Program-made: the position numbers and the translations under genes
NCBI RefSeq assembly: GCF_008329565.1
Contig: NZ_NPKT01000001.1
Span: forward strand, 62,001-126,000
Source of the DNA: Mycolicibacterium sp. P1-5
Lineage (GTDB): Bacteria > Actinomycetota > Actinomycetes > Mycobacteriales > Mycobacteriaceae
Length of the DNA stretch: 64,000 nt
Direction of reading: 5' to 3'
In this document: positions 50,666 through 60,482 of the stretch, piece by piece
Layout of the letters: every line of letters begins with the position of its first letter
How positions within the stretch are numbered: position 1 is the stretch's first letter
Notes under the pieces: generated by a model
Database searches by the model: none
The model's input: only the letters and a program-made list of their open reading frames with translations
What the model was told of the DNA's origin: nothing

Positions 50666-51669
50666 AGGCTGGCGTTGAGAGCCTTGATCGGCATCTGCAG
50701 ATCTTCGAGAAGCTCGAGATCCGCCTCGGCCGGGCGACCGAGCGTGGTCAGGTAATTTCCGACGATCACGGCGTTGATGCCGCCCAGGATGCCTTGCTTG
50801 GCGCCCAGGTCGCCCAGAGTGATCTCACGGCCGCCGGCGAACCGCAACATCGTGCGCGGCAGTGCCAGGCGGAACGCGGCCACGGCCTTGAGCGCCTCGG
50901 AGGCGGGCAGTACGTCCAGATCACCGAACGGTGTGCCGGGTCGCGGGTTGAGGAAGTTCAGTGGCACCTCGTGGGGATCGAGTTCGGCCAGGTTGGCCGC
51001 GAACTCGGCGCGCTGCTCGAGCGTCTCGCCCATGCCGAGGATGCCGCCACAGCACACCTCCATGCCGGCCTCGCGGACCATTTCCAGTGTCCCCCAACGC
51101 TCTTCCCACGAGTGGGTGGTGACGACGTTGGGGAAGTACGACTGCGCGGTTTCCAGGTTGTGGTTGTAGCGGTGTACGCCCATCTCCTTGAGGCGATCCA
51201 CCTGCTCCTGCGTCAGCATGCCCAGCGAGCAGGCGATCTGGATGTCGACCTCGTTACGGATCGCCTCGATACCGGCGGCCACCTGGGCCAGCAGGCGCTC
51301 GTCCGGACCACGCACGGCGGCGACGATGCAGAACTCGGTGGCACCGGACTTCGCGGTCTGCTTGGCCGCCTCGACCAGGCTCGGGATGTCCAGCCAAGCG
51401 CTGCGCACCGGCGAGGCGAACAGGCCGGACTGTGAGCAGAAGTGGCAATCCTCTGGGCAGCCACCAGTTTTCAGGCTGATGATGCCTTCGACCTCGACCT
51501 CGGGACCGCACCACTTCATCCGGACGTCGTGGGCCAGCGCGAGCAGTTCTTCGAGCCGGTCGTCGGGCAGCTGCAAGACCTCGAGCACCTGATCGCGGGT
51601 CAGACCCTCACCGCGCTCGAGTACCTGATCGCGCGCCAGTGCCACTACGTCGACAGCTGCCTGGGTCAC
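50662..51669 (-). CDS. bioB: Biotin synthase
   Basis: 335-residue radical SAM enzyme inserting sulfur into dethiobiotin. CxxxCxxC is CPEDCHFC (Cys71, 75, 78); also '[11 protein letters not shown]' and '[13 protein letters not shown]'-like '[13 protein letters not shown]'. GTG start with AGGAGG upstream. Promoter and BioQ box lie in the divergent gap to bioQ. Confidence 0.97.
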   Translation of the reverse strand: MTQAAVDVVALARDQVLERGEGLTRDQVLEVLQLPDDRLEELLALAHDVRMKWCGPEVEVEGIISLKTGGCPEDCHFCSQSGLFASPVRSAWLDIPSLVEAAKQTAKSGATEFCIVAAVRGPDERLLAQVAAGIEAIRNEVDIQIACSLGMLTQEQVDRLKEMGVHRYNHNLETAQSYFPNVVTTHSWEERWGTLEMVREAGMEVCCGGILGMGETLEQRAEFAANLAELDPHEVPLNFLNPRPGTPFGDLDVLPASEALKAVAAFRLALPRTMLRFAGGREITLGDLGAKQGILGGINAVIVGNYLTTLGRPAEADLELLEDLQMPIKALNASL

Positions 51670-51696
51670 CAGCTTTTCCTCCTGCGTTCGGCGACT

Positions 51697-51709
51697 TGAA
51701 CGGTGTTCA
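51697..51709. promoter_or_regulatory. BioQ operator between bioB and bioQ
   Basis: TGAACGGTGTTCA, inverted repeat TGAAC/GTTCA with 3-nt spacer, in the divergent region. The bioQ -10 (TAGGCT, 51713-51718, 6 nt before GTG) and the bioB -10 (TAACCT on the minus strand, 51709-51714) abut or overlap the box. The arrangement repeats at 54704. Confidence 0.8.
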
Positions 51710-51724
51710 GGTTAGGCTACCGGT

Positions 51725-52303
51725 GTGCAGCTCCACAAACGCGACGTGGTCGATGCGGCCACGACATTGTTGGACGATTACGGCATCGCCGACCTGTCGA
51801 TGCGGCGGCTGGCCCGCGAGCTCGCAGTCTCCCCGGGCGCGCTGTACTGGCACTTCGCCAACAAGCAGCAGCTGCTCGGCGCAGTGGCCGACCGAATCCT
51901 CGGCGGGGTCGACGACGTCGGCGGCGACTGGAGCGTTCGTATCGCGGAGATTTGCGGCCAGTTGCGCGACGCCCTGCTGTCGCACACCGACGGCGCCGAG
52001 CTGGTGTCCGCCAGCTTCGCCGCCGGCCAGTCGCAGGCAATGGCGCAGATCCTCGGCTGGTTGGCCGACGCCGCGGCCGCCGCTGGCGTCGATGCGGGGC
52101 ACGCCGCGACCGCTGCACGCACCGTCCTCTATTACGTGCTCGGCTTCACCGCCGACGAGCAATCGAGACTGCAGTGGGACGCGGCCGGTGCCGAGCTTCC
52201 CGACGAGCAATCGGTGCTCACCGCCGACCCCAGCCGCCGGTTCGACTTCGGGGTGCAGCTGCTGGTCGACGGAATCGCGGCGCGACGGAGCCTGTCGGTG
52301 TGA
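51725..52303 (+). CDS. bioQ: TetR-family biotin regulator BioQ
   Basis: 192 residues: HTH 'DVVDAATTLLDDYGIADLSMRRLARELAVSPGALYWHFANKQQLL', then helical ligand domain. GTG start. Divergent from bioB with a BioQ-type box between them, and a second matching box in front of bioF, so it is the local biotin regulator. Actinobacteria use BioQ in place of BirA repression. Confidence 0.9.
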   Translation: MQLHKRDVVDAATTLLDDYGIADLSMRRLARELAVSPGALYWHFANKQQLLGAVADRILGGVDDVGGDWSVRIAEICGQLRDALLSHTDGAELVSASFAAGQSQAMAQILGWLADAAAAAGVDAGHAATAARTVLYYVLGFTADEQSRLQWDAAGAELPDEQSVLTADPSRRFDFGVQLLVDGIAARRSLSV

Positions 52304-52324
52304 TTTCGGCGCGTTCCCGTTCGC

Positions 52325-52861
52325 TCAGCGGCGGATAACGCGCCCAAATCGCTGTTCGGTCCTGGCGTCACCGTCCCAGCGGCGCAGGCCGACGATGCTT
52401 GCCGGAATGTCGGTGGCGATACCCTCGACCGCCGCGAGCGCCTGCCCTATCTGAGCCGGCGTGAACCGGCGGCCCAGCGTGACGTGGGGCGTCCACTGCC
52501 CCGGCTTGCTGTGGGCGAACAGGTTCGACACGTGCGGCTCGGATCGGTTGTAGACCTGTTCGTGCAGAGCCAGCAGCGCACCCGACGCAACGGCCAGCCT
52601 GGCGAGCGTCAGCCGGCCGCCGCCGAAGACCACGGGCGCGCCCAGCACGATGTCCAGCGGCAACGGGTCCACCAACTCCGCGAGCGACTCGTCGACGTCG
52701 GGCGCAACCCGCTCGGCGGCGATCACCGTGATGTGCGGACGATTGGTGTCGGAGGTGACCCGCACCTGGCTGGGTAACCCGGCATCGGCCAGCACCTGCC
52801 ACAGCTGCCGGATGGCGGCGTCCGCCCGATCGTCGAGGAGCAGCTCGATCGAGTGCACCAT
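52325..52861 (-). CDS. 2'-5' RNA ligase-family (2H phosphoesterase) protein
   Basis: 178-residue protein with the two HxT/S motifs of 2H phosphoesterases: 'NRPHITVIAAERVAP' and 'WTPHVTLGRRFTPAQ'. Possibly cleaves cyclic phosphates. It lies 1 nt downstream of bioD and may be on the bioFD transcript. Biological substrate unknown. Confidence 0.85.
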   Translation of the reverse strand: MVHSIELLLDDRADAAIRQLWQVLADAGLPSQVRVTSDTNRPHITVIAAERVAPDVDESLAELVDPLPLDIVLGAPVVFGGGRLTLARLAVASGALLALHEQVYNRSEPHVSNLFAHSKPGQWTPHVTLGRRFTPAQIGQALAAVEGIATDIPASIVGLRRWDGDARTEQRFGRVIRR

Positions 52862-52862
52862 C

Positions 52863-53540
52863 TCAGATCAGGCCGCTCACCCAGTCCGGGTCGAACGCAC
52901 GCGCGCTGAACAGCTCAAAGTCCTTCGGCGACACCGCAGCCACCCCGGCGGGCAGCGCGGCCCGGACCGGGGCCAGCTGCGCCAGCGCCTCGCGGTTGGA
53001 TTTCTCCGCCGGGCCGGGTTGCGCAGGCCACGCGCCGATGACCAGGCCGACGCACGAAAGTCCTTTGGCAGCAAGCCCTTCCAACGTCAACGCGGTGTGG
53101 TTCAGCGTTCCGAGTCCGGGTTCGACGACGACGAGCACAGGCGCAGACAGCTGCAGCGCGAGGTCGCGCAGCGTCGCCCCGTCTTCGGTCAGCTCCACCA
53201 GCAAGCCGCCGGCACCTTCGACCAAGGTCAGCCGGCCGGGTCGGTCGATTCCACGGATCGCGGCCAGCAGCTCGCCGGTCGTCGGTAGCGGCAGGCCCGC
53301 GTGTTGGGCGGCGGCCGCCGGGGCCAGCGCCTCGGGATAGCGGGCGACGCCGACCAGTTCGCCGATCCCGGAAAGCCGGCCGACCTCGGCCAGGTCGTCG
53401 TCGCCGTCGGCGGTGCCGGTCTGCACGGGTTTGCACACCGCGACATCGCGCTCGGCAACCCGGGCGTGGCAGGCCAGCGCCGCCGTCACGACGGTCTTTC
53501 CCACTCCGGTGCCCGTGCCGGTGATGACGAGCACGCTCAT
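52863..53540 (-). CDS. bioD: Dethiobiotin synthetase
   Basis: 225-residue ATPase making dethiobiotin from DAPA. Walker A '[16 protein letters not shown]', 'CKPVQTG' and '[12 protein letters not shown]'. ATG start at 53538-53540, overlapping the bioF stop by 4 nt. A longer in-frame extension upstream duplicates bioF sequence only. Confidence 0.95.
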   Translation of the reverse strand: MSVLVITGTGTGVGKTVVTAALACHARVAERDVAVCKPVQTGTADGDDDLAEVGRLSGIGELVGVARYPEALAPAAAAQHAGLPLPTTGELLAAIRGIDRPGRLTLVEGAGGLLVELTEDGATLRDLALQLSAPVLVVVEPGLGTLNHTALTLEGLAAKGLSCVGLVIGAWPAQPGPAEKSNREALAQLAPVRAALPAGVAAVSPKDFELFSARAFDPDWVSGLI

Positions 53541-54682
53541 TTCTGGTGCGCCAATACCGAGGTCAAAACACCGCGCGCGGTGTCCATCTCGTCGTCGGTC
53601 AACGACGCCCGCGCGGTCAGTCGCAGCCGGGAGGTTCCTGCAGGCACGGTCGGCGGCCGGAAGCAGCCCACCCGAACTCCGGCGTCCAGGCACGCGGTCG
53701 CCGCGGCCACCGCGATCTCCGGGTGACCGAGAATGACTGATACGACGGCGGATTCGGGTTGTTCGGGGACGTCGCACATTTCGGCGAGCTCTCGGGCCCG
53801 GTCGATCACCGCAGTGGCTCGCTGCGGTTCGGCGGCAAGCACGCCGAGTGCGGCCAGTGCGGCACCGAGGGGCGCGGGAGCCAGTCCGGTGTCGAAGATC
53901 ATCGTGCGCGCGGCGTCGATCAGGTGGTCGCGCACCGCTGCCGGACCGAGCACCGCGCCGCCCTGGCTGCCCAGCGACTTCGACATCGTGGTCGTCATCA
54001 CCACGTCGGGTGACCCGGCCAGCCCGGCCTCGTGAACCAGGCCGCGTCCGCCGATGCCGCGGACCCCCAGGCCATGCGCCTCGTCGACCAGCAACAGCGC
54101 CCCGTGCTTACGGCAGACCTCGTGCAGCTGGCGCAGCGGCGCCAATCCCCCGTCGGTGCTGAACACCGACTCGGTGAGGACCAGTGCCCGGTCTTCGTCA
54201 CGCCCGGCCAGTGCGGCCTCGACCGCTTCCACATCGAGGTGCGGGGCGACGACGACGCGGGCCCGGGACAGCCGGCAGGCGTCGACGAGCGAGGCGTGGG
54301 ACAGGGCGTCGGACACGATGAGCGAGCCCGGACCGGACAGCGCCACGGTGGCGCCGATGTTGGCGGTGTAGCCCGAGGAGAACACCAGCGCGGCTTCGGC
54401 GCCGACGAAAGCGGCCAGCGCCGTTTCGAATTCCTCGTGCAGTTCGGTGTTGCCGGTGACCAGCCGCGAGCCGGTGGATCCTGCGCCCCAGGTGCGCAGC
54501 GCGGCCACCCCACCGTCGATGACCGCAGGGTGCTGCGACAGACCCAGGTAGTCGTTGGATGCCAGGTCCAATTCGGTGGCGACCGCAGGCCGGGTCCGCA
54601 ACGATCGGCGCAAGCCGGCTTCCCGGCGTTGCTGCTCGACGGTGCCGAGCCAGGCCAGTGGGGAAAGACCGACGCGGGTCAC
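53537..54682 (-). CDS. bioF: 8-amino-7-oxononanoate synthase
   Basis: 381-residue PLP enzyme: '[11 protein letters not shown]', '[19 protein letters not shown]', '[12 protein letters not shown]' and PLP lysine in '[14 protein letters not shown]'. I start at the GTG at 54680-54682; another GTG two codons upstream (54688) directly abuts the GGAGGA Shine-Dalgarno, whereas this one has 6 nt spacing. A BioQ box and -10 lie just upstream, at the end of bioA. Confidence 0.95.
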   Translation of the reverse strand: MTRVGLSPLAWLGTVEQQRREAGLRRSLRTRPAVATELDLASNDYLGLSQHPAVIDGGVAALRTWGAGSTGSRLVTGNTELHEEFETALAAFVGAEAALVFSSGYTANIGATVALSGPGSLIVSDALSHASLVDACRLSRARVVVAPHLDVEAVEAALAGRDEDRALVLTESVFSTDGGLAPLRQLHEVCRKHGALLLVDEAHGLGVRGIGGRGLVHEAGLAGSPDVVMTTTMSKSLGSQGGAVLGPAAVRDHLIDAARTMIFDTGLAPAPLGAALAALGVLAAEPQRATAVIDRARELAEMCDVPEQPESAVVSVILGHPEIAVAAATACLDAGVRVGCFRPPTVPAGTSRLRLTARASLTDDEMDTARGVLTSVLAHQK

Positions 54683-54703
54683 GGGCACTCCTCCGAAGCT
54701 ACT

Positions 54704-54716
54704 TGAACACCGTTCA
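54704..54716. promoter_or_regulatory. BioQ operator at the bioA/bioF junction
   Basis: TGAACACCGTTCA, the same inverted repeat as at 51697. On the minus strand it is again preceded by a TAACCT -10 (54716-54721) and followed by AAG. It overlaps the bioA stop codon (54714-54716), so the bioFD promoter sits inside the end of bioA. Confidence 0.75.
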
Positions 54717-56006
54717 GGTTAGCGTGCGCGCCACGGCAACCATCGCCGAGGTGATCTGGTCTACCTCGCCGGGGGTGCAGATAAACGGCGGCATCGCGTA
54801 GATCAGGTTGCGGAAGGGCCGCAACCAGACGCCGTTGTCCAGGGCTACCGGGGTCGCCACGGTCAGGTCGACGGGCCGATGCGTCTCGATCACCCCGATC
54901 GCGCCGCGTACCCGGACGTCTGCGACCGACGGCAGCGTCCGCGCCGGCTCGAGCCCCTCGGCCAGCCCGGCGCTGATCTCGCCGACCCGGCCGCGCCAAT
55001 CCTGCCCGAGCAGCAACTCCACCGAGGCCACCGACACCGCGCAGGCCAGTGCATTGGCCATGAAGGTCGGTCCGTGCATGAGTGCGCCGGCCGCACTGCC
55101 GCTGATCGTGCGGGCGATGTCCATCGTGCACAGGGTCGCCGCGAGGGTCACGTAGCCGCCGGTCAACGCCTTGCCGACGCACATGATGTCCGGGCTGACG
55201 CCGGCGTGGTCAGCGGCGAACAACTCACCGGTGCGCCCGAAGCCGGTGGCGATCTCGTCGAAGATCAACAGCACCCCGGCGCGGTCACACATCGCACGCA
55301 GGTCGGTCAAGTAGCGCGGATCGTGGAATCGCATGCCGCCCGCGCCCTGGACCACCGGTTCGACGATGACGGCGGCGAGTGAATCGGCATGCTCAAGCAG
55401 CTGTGCCTCGAACGCCGCGACGTAGGCCGGGTCGTAGTCACCCGGCACCGGCGGGGCGAACACCTGCGGGGCCAGCACGTCACTCCACAGCGAGTGCATG
55501 CCGCCGTCGGGGTCGCAGATGCTCATCGGAGTGAAGGTGTCGCCGTGATATCCGCCACGCCACGTCATCAGCTTGTGCTTGCCGAAGCGGCCTGTGCTGC
55601 GGAAGTACTGCAGCGCCATCTTCACCGCGACCTCGACGGCCACCGATCCGGAGTCGGAGAAGAACACGGTGTCCAGACCGCGCGGGGTGATGTCCACCAA
55701 CAGCTGTGCGAGCCGGGCCGCGGGCTCATGCGTCAGCCCGCCGAACATCACGTGATTCATCACCGACAGCTGGCTCCTGAGCGCCGCGTCGAGCACCGGG
55801 TGCCCATGGCCGTGCACCGCCGTCCACCAGGACGCCATCGCGTCGAGCACCCGGATCTCGGCGCCGTCGCGAACCAGCGTCAGCCACGCCCCGTCGGCTC
55901 CGACCGCGACCACCGGGGTAAGGGCCTCGGCGCCGATCGTGCTGTACGGGTGCCAGATGTGCGCGGCGTCGATCGCGCTGATCTGCTGGGGGGTCAACGC
56001 CGACAC
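54714..56006 (-). CDS. bioA: Adenosylmethionine--8-amino-7-oxononanoate aminotransferase
   Basis: 430-residue PLP aminotransferase that uses SAM as amino donor. 'HIWHPYST', 'MASWWTAVHGHGHPVLD', 'FFSDSGSVAVEVAVKMALQYF', 'RGGYHGDTFTPMSICDP', 'LLIFDEIATGFGRTG', and PLP lysine in 'MCVGKALTGGYVTLAATL'. GTG start. Separate promoter, see 56015. Confidence 0.97.
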   Translation of the reverse strand: MSALTPQQISAIDAAHIWHPYSTIGAEALTPVVAVGADGAWLTLVRDGAEIRVLDAMASWWTAVHGHGHPVLDAALRSQLSVMNHVMFGGLTHEPAARLAQLLVDITPRGLDTVFFSDSGSVAVEVAVKMALQYFRSTGRFGKHKLMTWRGGYHGDTFTPMSICDPDGGMHSLWSDVLAPQVFAPPVPGDYDPAYVAAFEAQLLEHADSLAAVIVEPVVQGAGGMRFHDPRYLTDLRAMCDRAGVLLIFDEIATGFGRTGELFAADHAGVSPDIMCVGKALTGGYVTLAATLCTMDIARTISGSAAGALMHGPTFMANALACAVSVASVELLLGQDWRGRVGEISAGLAEGLEPARTLPSVADVRVRGAIGVIETHRPVDLTVATPVALDNGVWLRPFRNLIYAMPPFICTPGEVDQITSAMVAVARTLT

Positions 56007-56014
56007 GCTGTGTG

Positions 56015-56020
56015 AGCCTA
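56015..56020 (-). promoter_or_regulatory. Putative -10 element of bioA (leaderless)
   Basis: TAGGCT on the minus strand ends 8 nt before the bioA GTG. No Shine-Dalgarno. Confidence 0.35.
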
Positions 56021-56134
56021 GCCGAGCTCGGCCGCGGTCCCCGCGCGCCTTTGCTCAACGGAATCCGTAGCTTCGACGCGCGGTTCGCTGCGGATGAGAA
56101 GAACACCCGGGGTTGGGTAGATTGAGTTCCGATC

Positions 56135-58279
56135 ATGTTGACCCTCAGCCCGACCCGCCCGTCAGCAGCGATGGGGTCGCGAAAATCGGGCTTCTACCGC
56201 CACGATCTCGACGGCCTTCGTGGGCTGGCGATCGCCCTCGTGGCGGTGTTCCACGTATGGTTCGGCCGCGTTTCGGGTGGGGTCGATGTCTTCCTGGTGC
56301 TGTCCGGCTTTTTCTTCGGCGGTTCACTGTTGCGCACCGCGCTGAATCCCGACTCTTCGCTGTCACCTTGGCCAGAGATCCGCAGACTGGTCCGCCGGCT
56401 GCTACCCGCGCTCGTCGTGGTGCTTGCCGCCGGGGCCGTTTTGACGATATTCATACAGCCCCAGACTCGCTGGGAGACCTTTGCTGATCAGAGCCTGGCG
56501 AGCCTGGCGTACTACCAGAACTGGGAGCTGTCGTCGACGGCGTCCAACTATCTACGCGCCGGCGAGGCGGTCAGCCCGCTGCAGCACATCTGGTCAATGT
56601 CCGTTCAGGGCCAGTTCTACCTTTCGTTCCTCATTCTTATTTTCGCGTTCGCCTATTTGCTGGGACGCAGGCTTCGCCAACGTCTGCGCGCAACGTTCGT
56701 CGCTTTGCTGGCGGTCCTCGCCATCGCGTCATTCAGCTTTGCCGCCGTCCTTCACGTCACCGATCAGATGGCCAACTACTACAACAGCTTCGCCCGCGCG
56801 TGGGAGCTGCTACTCGGCGTCCTCGTCGGCGCGGCGGTGCCCTACGTCCGATGGCCGATGTGGCTGCGCACGGCGGCAGCCATGGTGGGGCTGGCGGCAA
56901 TCGTCTCGTGCGGCGCGCTGATCGACGGCGTTCACCAGTTTCCCGGCCCCTGGGCGCTGGTGCCGGTCGGAGCGACGTTATTGATGATCCTGGCCGCGGC
57001 GAACCGGCAGGCGCGCCCGTCCACCAGGGACCGACTGCCGCTGCCCAACCGGCTGTTGTCCGCCGGCCCGCTGGTGACGCTCGGCGCGATGGCCTACTCG
57101 CTGTATCTGTGGCACTGGCCACTGTTGATCTTCTGGCTGGCCCACACCGACGGAAGCCGGGCCGGTTTTGTCGACGGCGCCGTCATCCTCGCCATCTCCG
57201 GGGTGCTGGCCTATCTGACGATGCGGTATGTCGAAGAGCCCCTGCGTTTCCGGCGCGGTGCGGTGGCGCCGGTGACACCCCAGCCCACCATCCCGTGGCG
57301 CGTCCGCCTCCGTCGCCCGACGATCGCGCTGGGCACGACCGTCGCCATGCTGGGGGTGGCGCTGACGGCGACGTCGTTCACCTGGCGCGAGCACGTCACC
57401 GTTCAGCGTTCGCACGGCAAGGAGCTGGTGATGCTCTCGACCGTGGGTTATCCCGGCGCGCGGGCGCTGACCGACCATGCCCGGGTCCCGAAGCTGCCGA
57501 TGCGGCCCACCGTGCTCGAGGCCAAGAACGACCTGCCCGAGACCACCAACGACGGTTGCATCAGTGATTTCGACAACGTCGGGGTCATCAACTGCACCTA
57601 CGGCGATTTGTCCGCGACCAGGACAATCGCGCTGGCCGGCGGGTCACACGCCGAGCACTGGATCACCGCTCTGGACGCGCTGGCCAAGATGCACCACTTC
57701 AAGATCGTCACGTATCTGAAGATGGGTTGTCCGCTGACCACCGAGCTGGAACCGCTGGTGATGGGCGACAACCGGCCCTACCCGAACTGCCACGAGTGGA
57801 ACGACCGGGTGATGGCCAAGCTGATCAGCGACCACCCGAGCTTCGTGTTCACCACCTCGACCCGGCCGTGGAACATCAAGCCCGGCGACGTCATGCCTGC
57901 CACCTACATCGGGATCTGGCAAACCTTGTCGGACAACAACATTCCCATCCTGGCGATGCGTGACACACCATGGCTGGTACGCAACGGCGAACCGTTCTTC
58001 CCTACGGATTGCCTGGCCAAGGGCGGCGACGCGGAGTCATGCGGCATCAAGCGCTCCGAGGTGCTCTCCGACCGCAACCAGACCCTTGATTTCCTGGCGC
58101 AGTTCCCCCAGATGCGGGTCCTCGACCTCAGCGACGCGGTGTGCCGGCCCAGCGTGTGCCGCGCGGTCGAGGGAAATGTGCTGGTCTACCACGATTCTCA
58201 TCACATCTCTGCGACGTACATGCGCACGCTGATCCCGGAACTGGGCAGGCAGCTGGGAGCAGCCACCGGTTGGTGGTGA
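56135..58279 (+). CDS. Acyltransferase family (Acyltransf_3) membrane protein with SGNH-type C-terminus
   Basis: 714-residue protein: 'YRHDLDGLRGLAIALVAVFHVWFGRVSGGVDVFLVLSGFFFGG' and 'LWHWPLLIFWLAH', about ten membrane helices to residue ~420, then an SGNH-hydrolase-like periplasmic domain ('AGGSHAEHWITALDAL', 'VYHDSHHISATYM'). It presumably O-acylates a cell-envelope glycan. The position upstream of treX matches Rv1565c. Substrate unknown. Confidence 0.9.
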   Translation: MLTLSPTRPSAAMGSRKSGFYRHDLDGLRGLAIALVAVFHVWFGRVSGGVDVFLVLSGFFFGGSLLRTALNPDSSLSPWPEIRRLVRRLLPALVVVLAAGAVLTIFIQPQTRWETFADQSLASLAYYQNWELSSTASNYLRAGEAVSPLQHIWSMSVQGQFYLSFLILIFAFAYLLGRRLRQRLRATFVALLAVLAIASFSFAAVLHVTDQMANYYNSFARAWELLLGVLVGAAVPYVRWPMWLRTAAAMVGLAAIVSCGALIDGVHQFPGPWALVPVGATLLMILAAANRQARPSTRDRLPLPNRLLSAGPLVTLGAMAYSLYLWHWPLLIFWLAHTDGSRAGFVDGAVILAISGVLAYLTMRYVEEPLRFRRGAVAPVTPQPTIPWRVRLRRPTIALGTTVAMLGVALTATSFTWREHVTVQRSHGKELVMLSTVGYPGARALTDHARVPKLPMRPTVLEAKNDLPETTNDGCISDFDNVGVINCTYGDLSATRTIALAGGSHAEHWITALDALAKMHHFKIVTYLKMGCPLTTELEPLVMGDNRPYPNCHEWNDRVMAKLISDHPSFVFTTSTRPWNIKPGDVMPATYIGIWQTLSDNNIPILAMRDTPWLVRNGEPFFPTDCLAKGGDAESCGIKRSEVLSDRNQTLDFLAQFPQMRVLDLSDAVCRPSVCRAVEGNVLVYHDSHHISATYMRTLIPELGRQLGAATGWW

Positions 58280-58308
58280 CGACTTGCGCACGCCGCGTGC
58301 CACGTCGA

Positions 58309-58314
58309 TAAGGT
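58309..58314 (+). promoter_or_regulatory. Putative -10 element of treX (leaderless)
   Basis: TAAGGT ends 6 nt before the treX ATG, so the transcript is likely leaderless. A TTGCGC at 58284-58289 is a possible -35, but the spacing is 19 nt. Confidence 0.4.
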
Positions 58315-58320
58315 CTAGAG

Positions 58321-60465
58321 ATGTCGTCGAGCGAGCCCACGCTGATCACGATGTGGCCGGGCGCCCCGTACCCGCTGGGGGCCACCTATGACGGCGCCGG
58401 CACGAATTTCTCGCTGTTCTCCGAAGTCGCCGACAAAGTCGAGCTCTGTCTGATCGCCAAAGACGGTGCCGAAACCCGGATCAATCTCGAGGAAGTCGAC
58501 GGGTTCGTCTGGCATACCTACCTGCCGACAGTCACCCCTGGTCAGCGTTACGGATATCGGGTCCACGGCCCGTGGGATCCGGCTGCCGGGCACCGGTGCG
58601 ATCCCAGCAAGCTGCTGCTCGATCCGTACGGCAAGTCCTTCCACGGCAATTTCGACTTCGGCCAGGCGCTGTACTCCTACGATCTCGAAGCCGAGGACCT
58701 GGCGTCCGGCGGTAACCCGCCGAAGGTCGATTCGCTGGGGCACACCATGACCAGCGTGGTGATCAACCCGTTCTTCCAATGGGGCTCCGACCATCCGCCG
58801 CGGACGCCGTACCACGAGACGATCATCTACGAGGCCCATGTCAAGGGCATGACGCAGACTCATCCGGGGATTCCCGAGGAACTGCGCGGAACATATGCCG
58901 GGCTGAGCCACCCGGTGATCATCGAGCATCTCAAGAGCCTGAACGTGACCGCCATCGAGCTGATGCCGGTGCACCAGTTCATGCACGACCACCGACTGCT
59001 CGATCTGGGGTTGCGAAACTACTGGGGCTACAACACCTTCGGCTTCTTCGCGCCGCACTCGCAGTATGCGGCCACCCACCACGCCGGCGGCGCGGTGGCC
59101 GAGTTCAAGACGATGGTCCGCTTGTTCCACGAGGCCGGTATCGAGGTGATCCTCGACGTCGTTTACAACCACACCGCCGAGGGCAACCACCTGGGCCCGA
59201 CGGTCAACTTCCGCGGTATCGACAACGCCGCCTACTACCGGCTGCTAGACGACGACAAACGCTTGTACAAAGACTTCACCGGCACCGGCAACAGCCTCAA
59301 CGCCCGGCATCCACACACCCTGCAGCTGATCATGGACTCGCTGCGGTACTGGGTGCTCGAGATGCACGTCGACGGGTTCCGCTTCGATCTCGCCTCGACC
59401 CTGGCCCGGGAGTTCTACGACGTGGACCGGTTGTCGGCGTTCTTCGACCTGGTGCAGCAGGATCCGGTGATCAGCCAGGTCAAGCTCATCGCCGAGCCGT
59501 GGGATGTCGGCGAGGGCGGCTACCAGGTCGGCAACTTCCCGGGGTTGTGGACCGAGTGGAACGGCAAGTACCGCGACACCGTCCGCGACTACTGGCGCGG
59601 CCAGCCCGCCGCGCTTGGCGAGTTCGCCTCCCGCCTGACCGGGTCGTCGGACCTCTATGAGGCGACCGGGCGCCGGCCCAGCGCGAGCATCAACTTCGTC
59701 ACCTGCCACGACGGCTTCACCCTCGCCGACCTGGTGTCCTACAACGAGAAACACAACGAGGCCAACGGCGAGGACAACCGCGACGGCGAGAGCCACAACC
59801 GATCGTGGAACTGCGGCGTGGAAGGTCCGACCGACGATCCGCAGATCCTGGCTCTGCGTCATCAGCAGATGCGCAACATCCTGGTGACGCTGATGCTGTC
59901 GCAGGGCACCCCGATGATCGCCCACGGCGACGAGATCGGCCGCACGCAGCAGGGCAACAACAATGTCTACTGCCAGGATTCGCCGCTTTCCTGGATGGAC
60001 TGGTCTTTGAAGGAGACCAACGCCGACTTGCTCGAGTTCACCGCGAAGGTGACCGCCCTGCGTAAGGCACATCCGGTATTTCGCCGCAGGCGGTTCTTCG
60101 ACGGTGAACCGATCCGCACCGGTGATCAGGTACGCGATATCGCCTGGCTCACCACGGCCGGCACGGAGATGACCCACGAGGACTGGGGCTCCGGGTTCAA
60201 GTTCGTGGGCGCCTTCCTCAACGGCGAAGCGATACCGGAACCCAATGCGCGCGGTGAGGCGGTGGTCGACGACTCGTTCCTGCTGTGCTTCAACGCCCAT
60301 AAGAAGGCCATCGAGTTCACCTTTCCCGACAGTGAATACGCCGAACAGTGGAGTGCCGTCCTGGACACCTGGCACGGCACCGGCAACACCGATGTGGTGG
60401 TGAAAGCGGGCGAGACGATCACCGTGCCATCTCACTCGGTTTTGGTGCTTCAAAAGACCGCCTAG
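58321..60465 (+). CDS. treX: Glycogen debranching enzyme TreX
   Basis: 714-residue GH13 isoamylase-type enzyme that removes alpha-1,6 branches from glycogen to feed TreY. N-terminal CBM48 ('YPLGATYDGAGTNFSLFSEVADKVELCLI'), then the GH13 barrel with 'VVYNHTAEGNH', nucleophile Asp in 'DGFRFDLAS', acid Glu in 'LIAEPWDVGEGGYQVGNFP' and transition-state Asp in 'FVTCHDGFT'. First gene of treXYZ (17 nt before treY). Confidence 0.96.
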   Translation: MSSSEPTLITMWPGAPYPLGATYDGAGTNFSLFSEVADKVELCLIAKDGAETRINLEEVDGFVWHTYLPTVTPGQRYGYRVHGPWDPAAGHRCDPSKLLLDPYGKSFHGNFDFGQALYSYDLEAEDLASGGNPPKVDSLGHTMTSVVINPFFQWGSDHPPRTPYHETIIYEAHVKGMTQTHPGIPEELRGTYAGLSHPVIIEHLKSLNVTAIELMPVHQFMHDHRLLDLGLRNYWGYNTFGFFAPHSQYAATHHAGGAVAEFKTMVRLFHEAGIEVILDVVYNHTAEGNHLGPTVNFRGIDNAAYYRLLDDDKRLYKDFTGTGNSLNARHPHTLQLIMDSLRYWVLEMHVDGFRFDLASTLAREFYDVDRLSAFFDLVQQDPVISQVKLIAEPWDVGEGGYQVGNFPGLWTEWNGKYRDTVRDYWRGQPAALGEFASRLTGSSDLYEATGRRPSASINFVTCHDGFTLADLVSYNEKHNEANGEDNRDGESHNRSWNCGVEGPTDDPQILALRHQQMRNILVTLMLSQGTPMIAHGDEIGRTQQGNNNVYCQDSPLSWMDWSLKETNADLLEFTAKVTALRKAHPVFRRRRFFDGEPIRTGDQVRDIAWLTTAGTEMTHEDWGSGFKFVGAFLNGEAIPEPNARGEAVVDDSFLLCFNAHKKAIEFTFPDSEYAEQWSAVLDTWHGTGNTDVVVKAGETITVPSHSVLVLQKTA

Positions 60466-60482
60466 CGGGAACAGGCTCAGCT

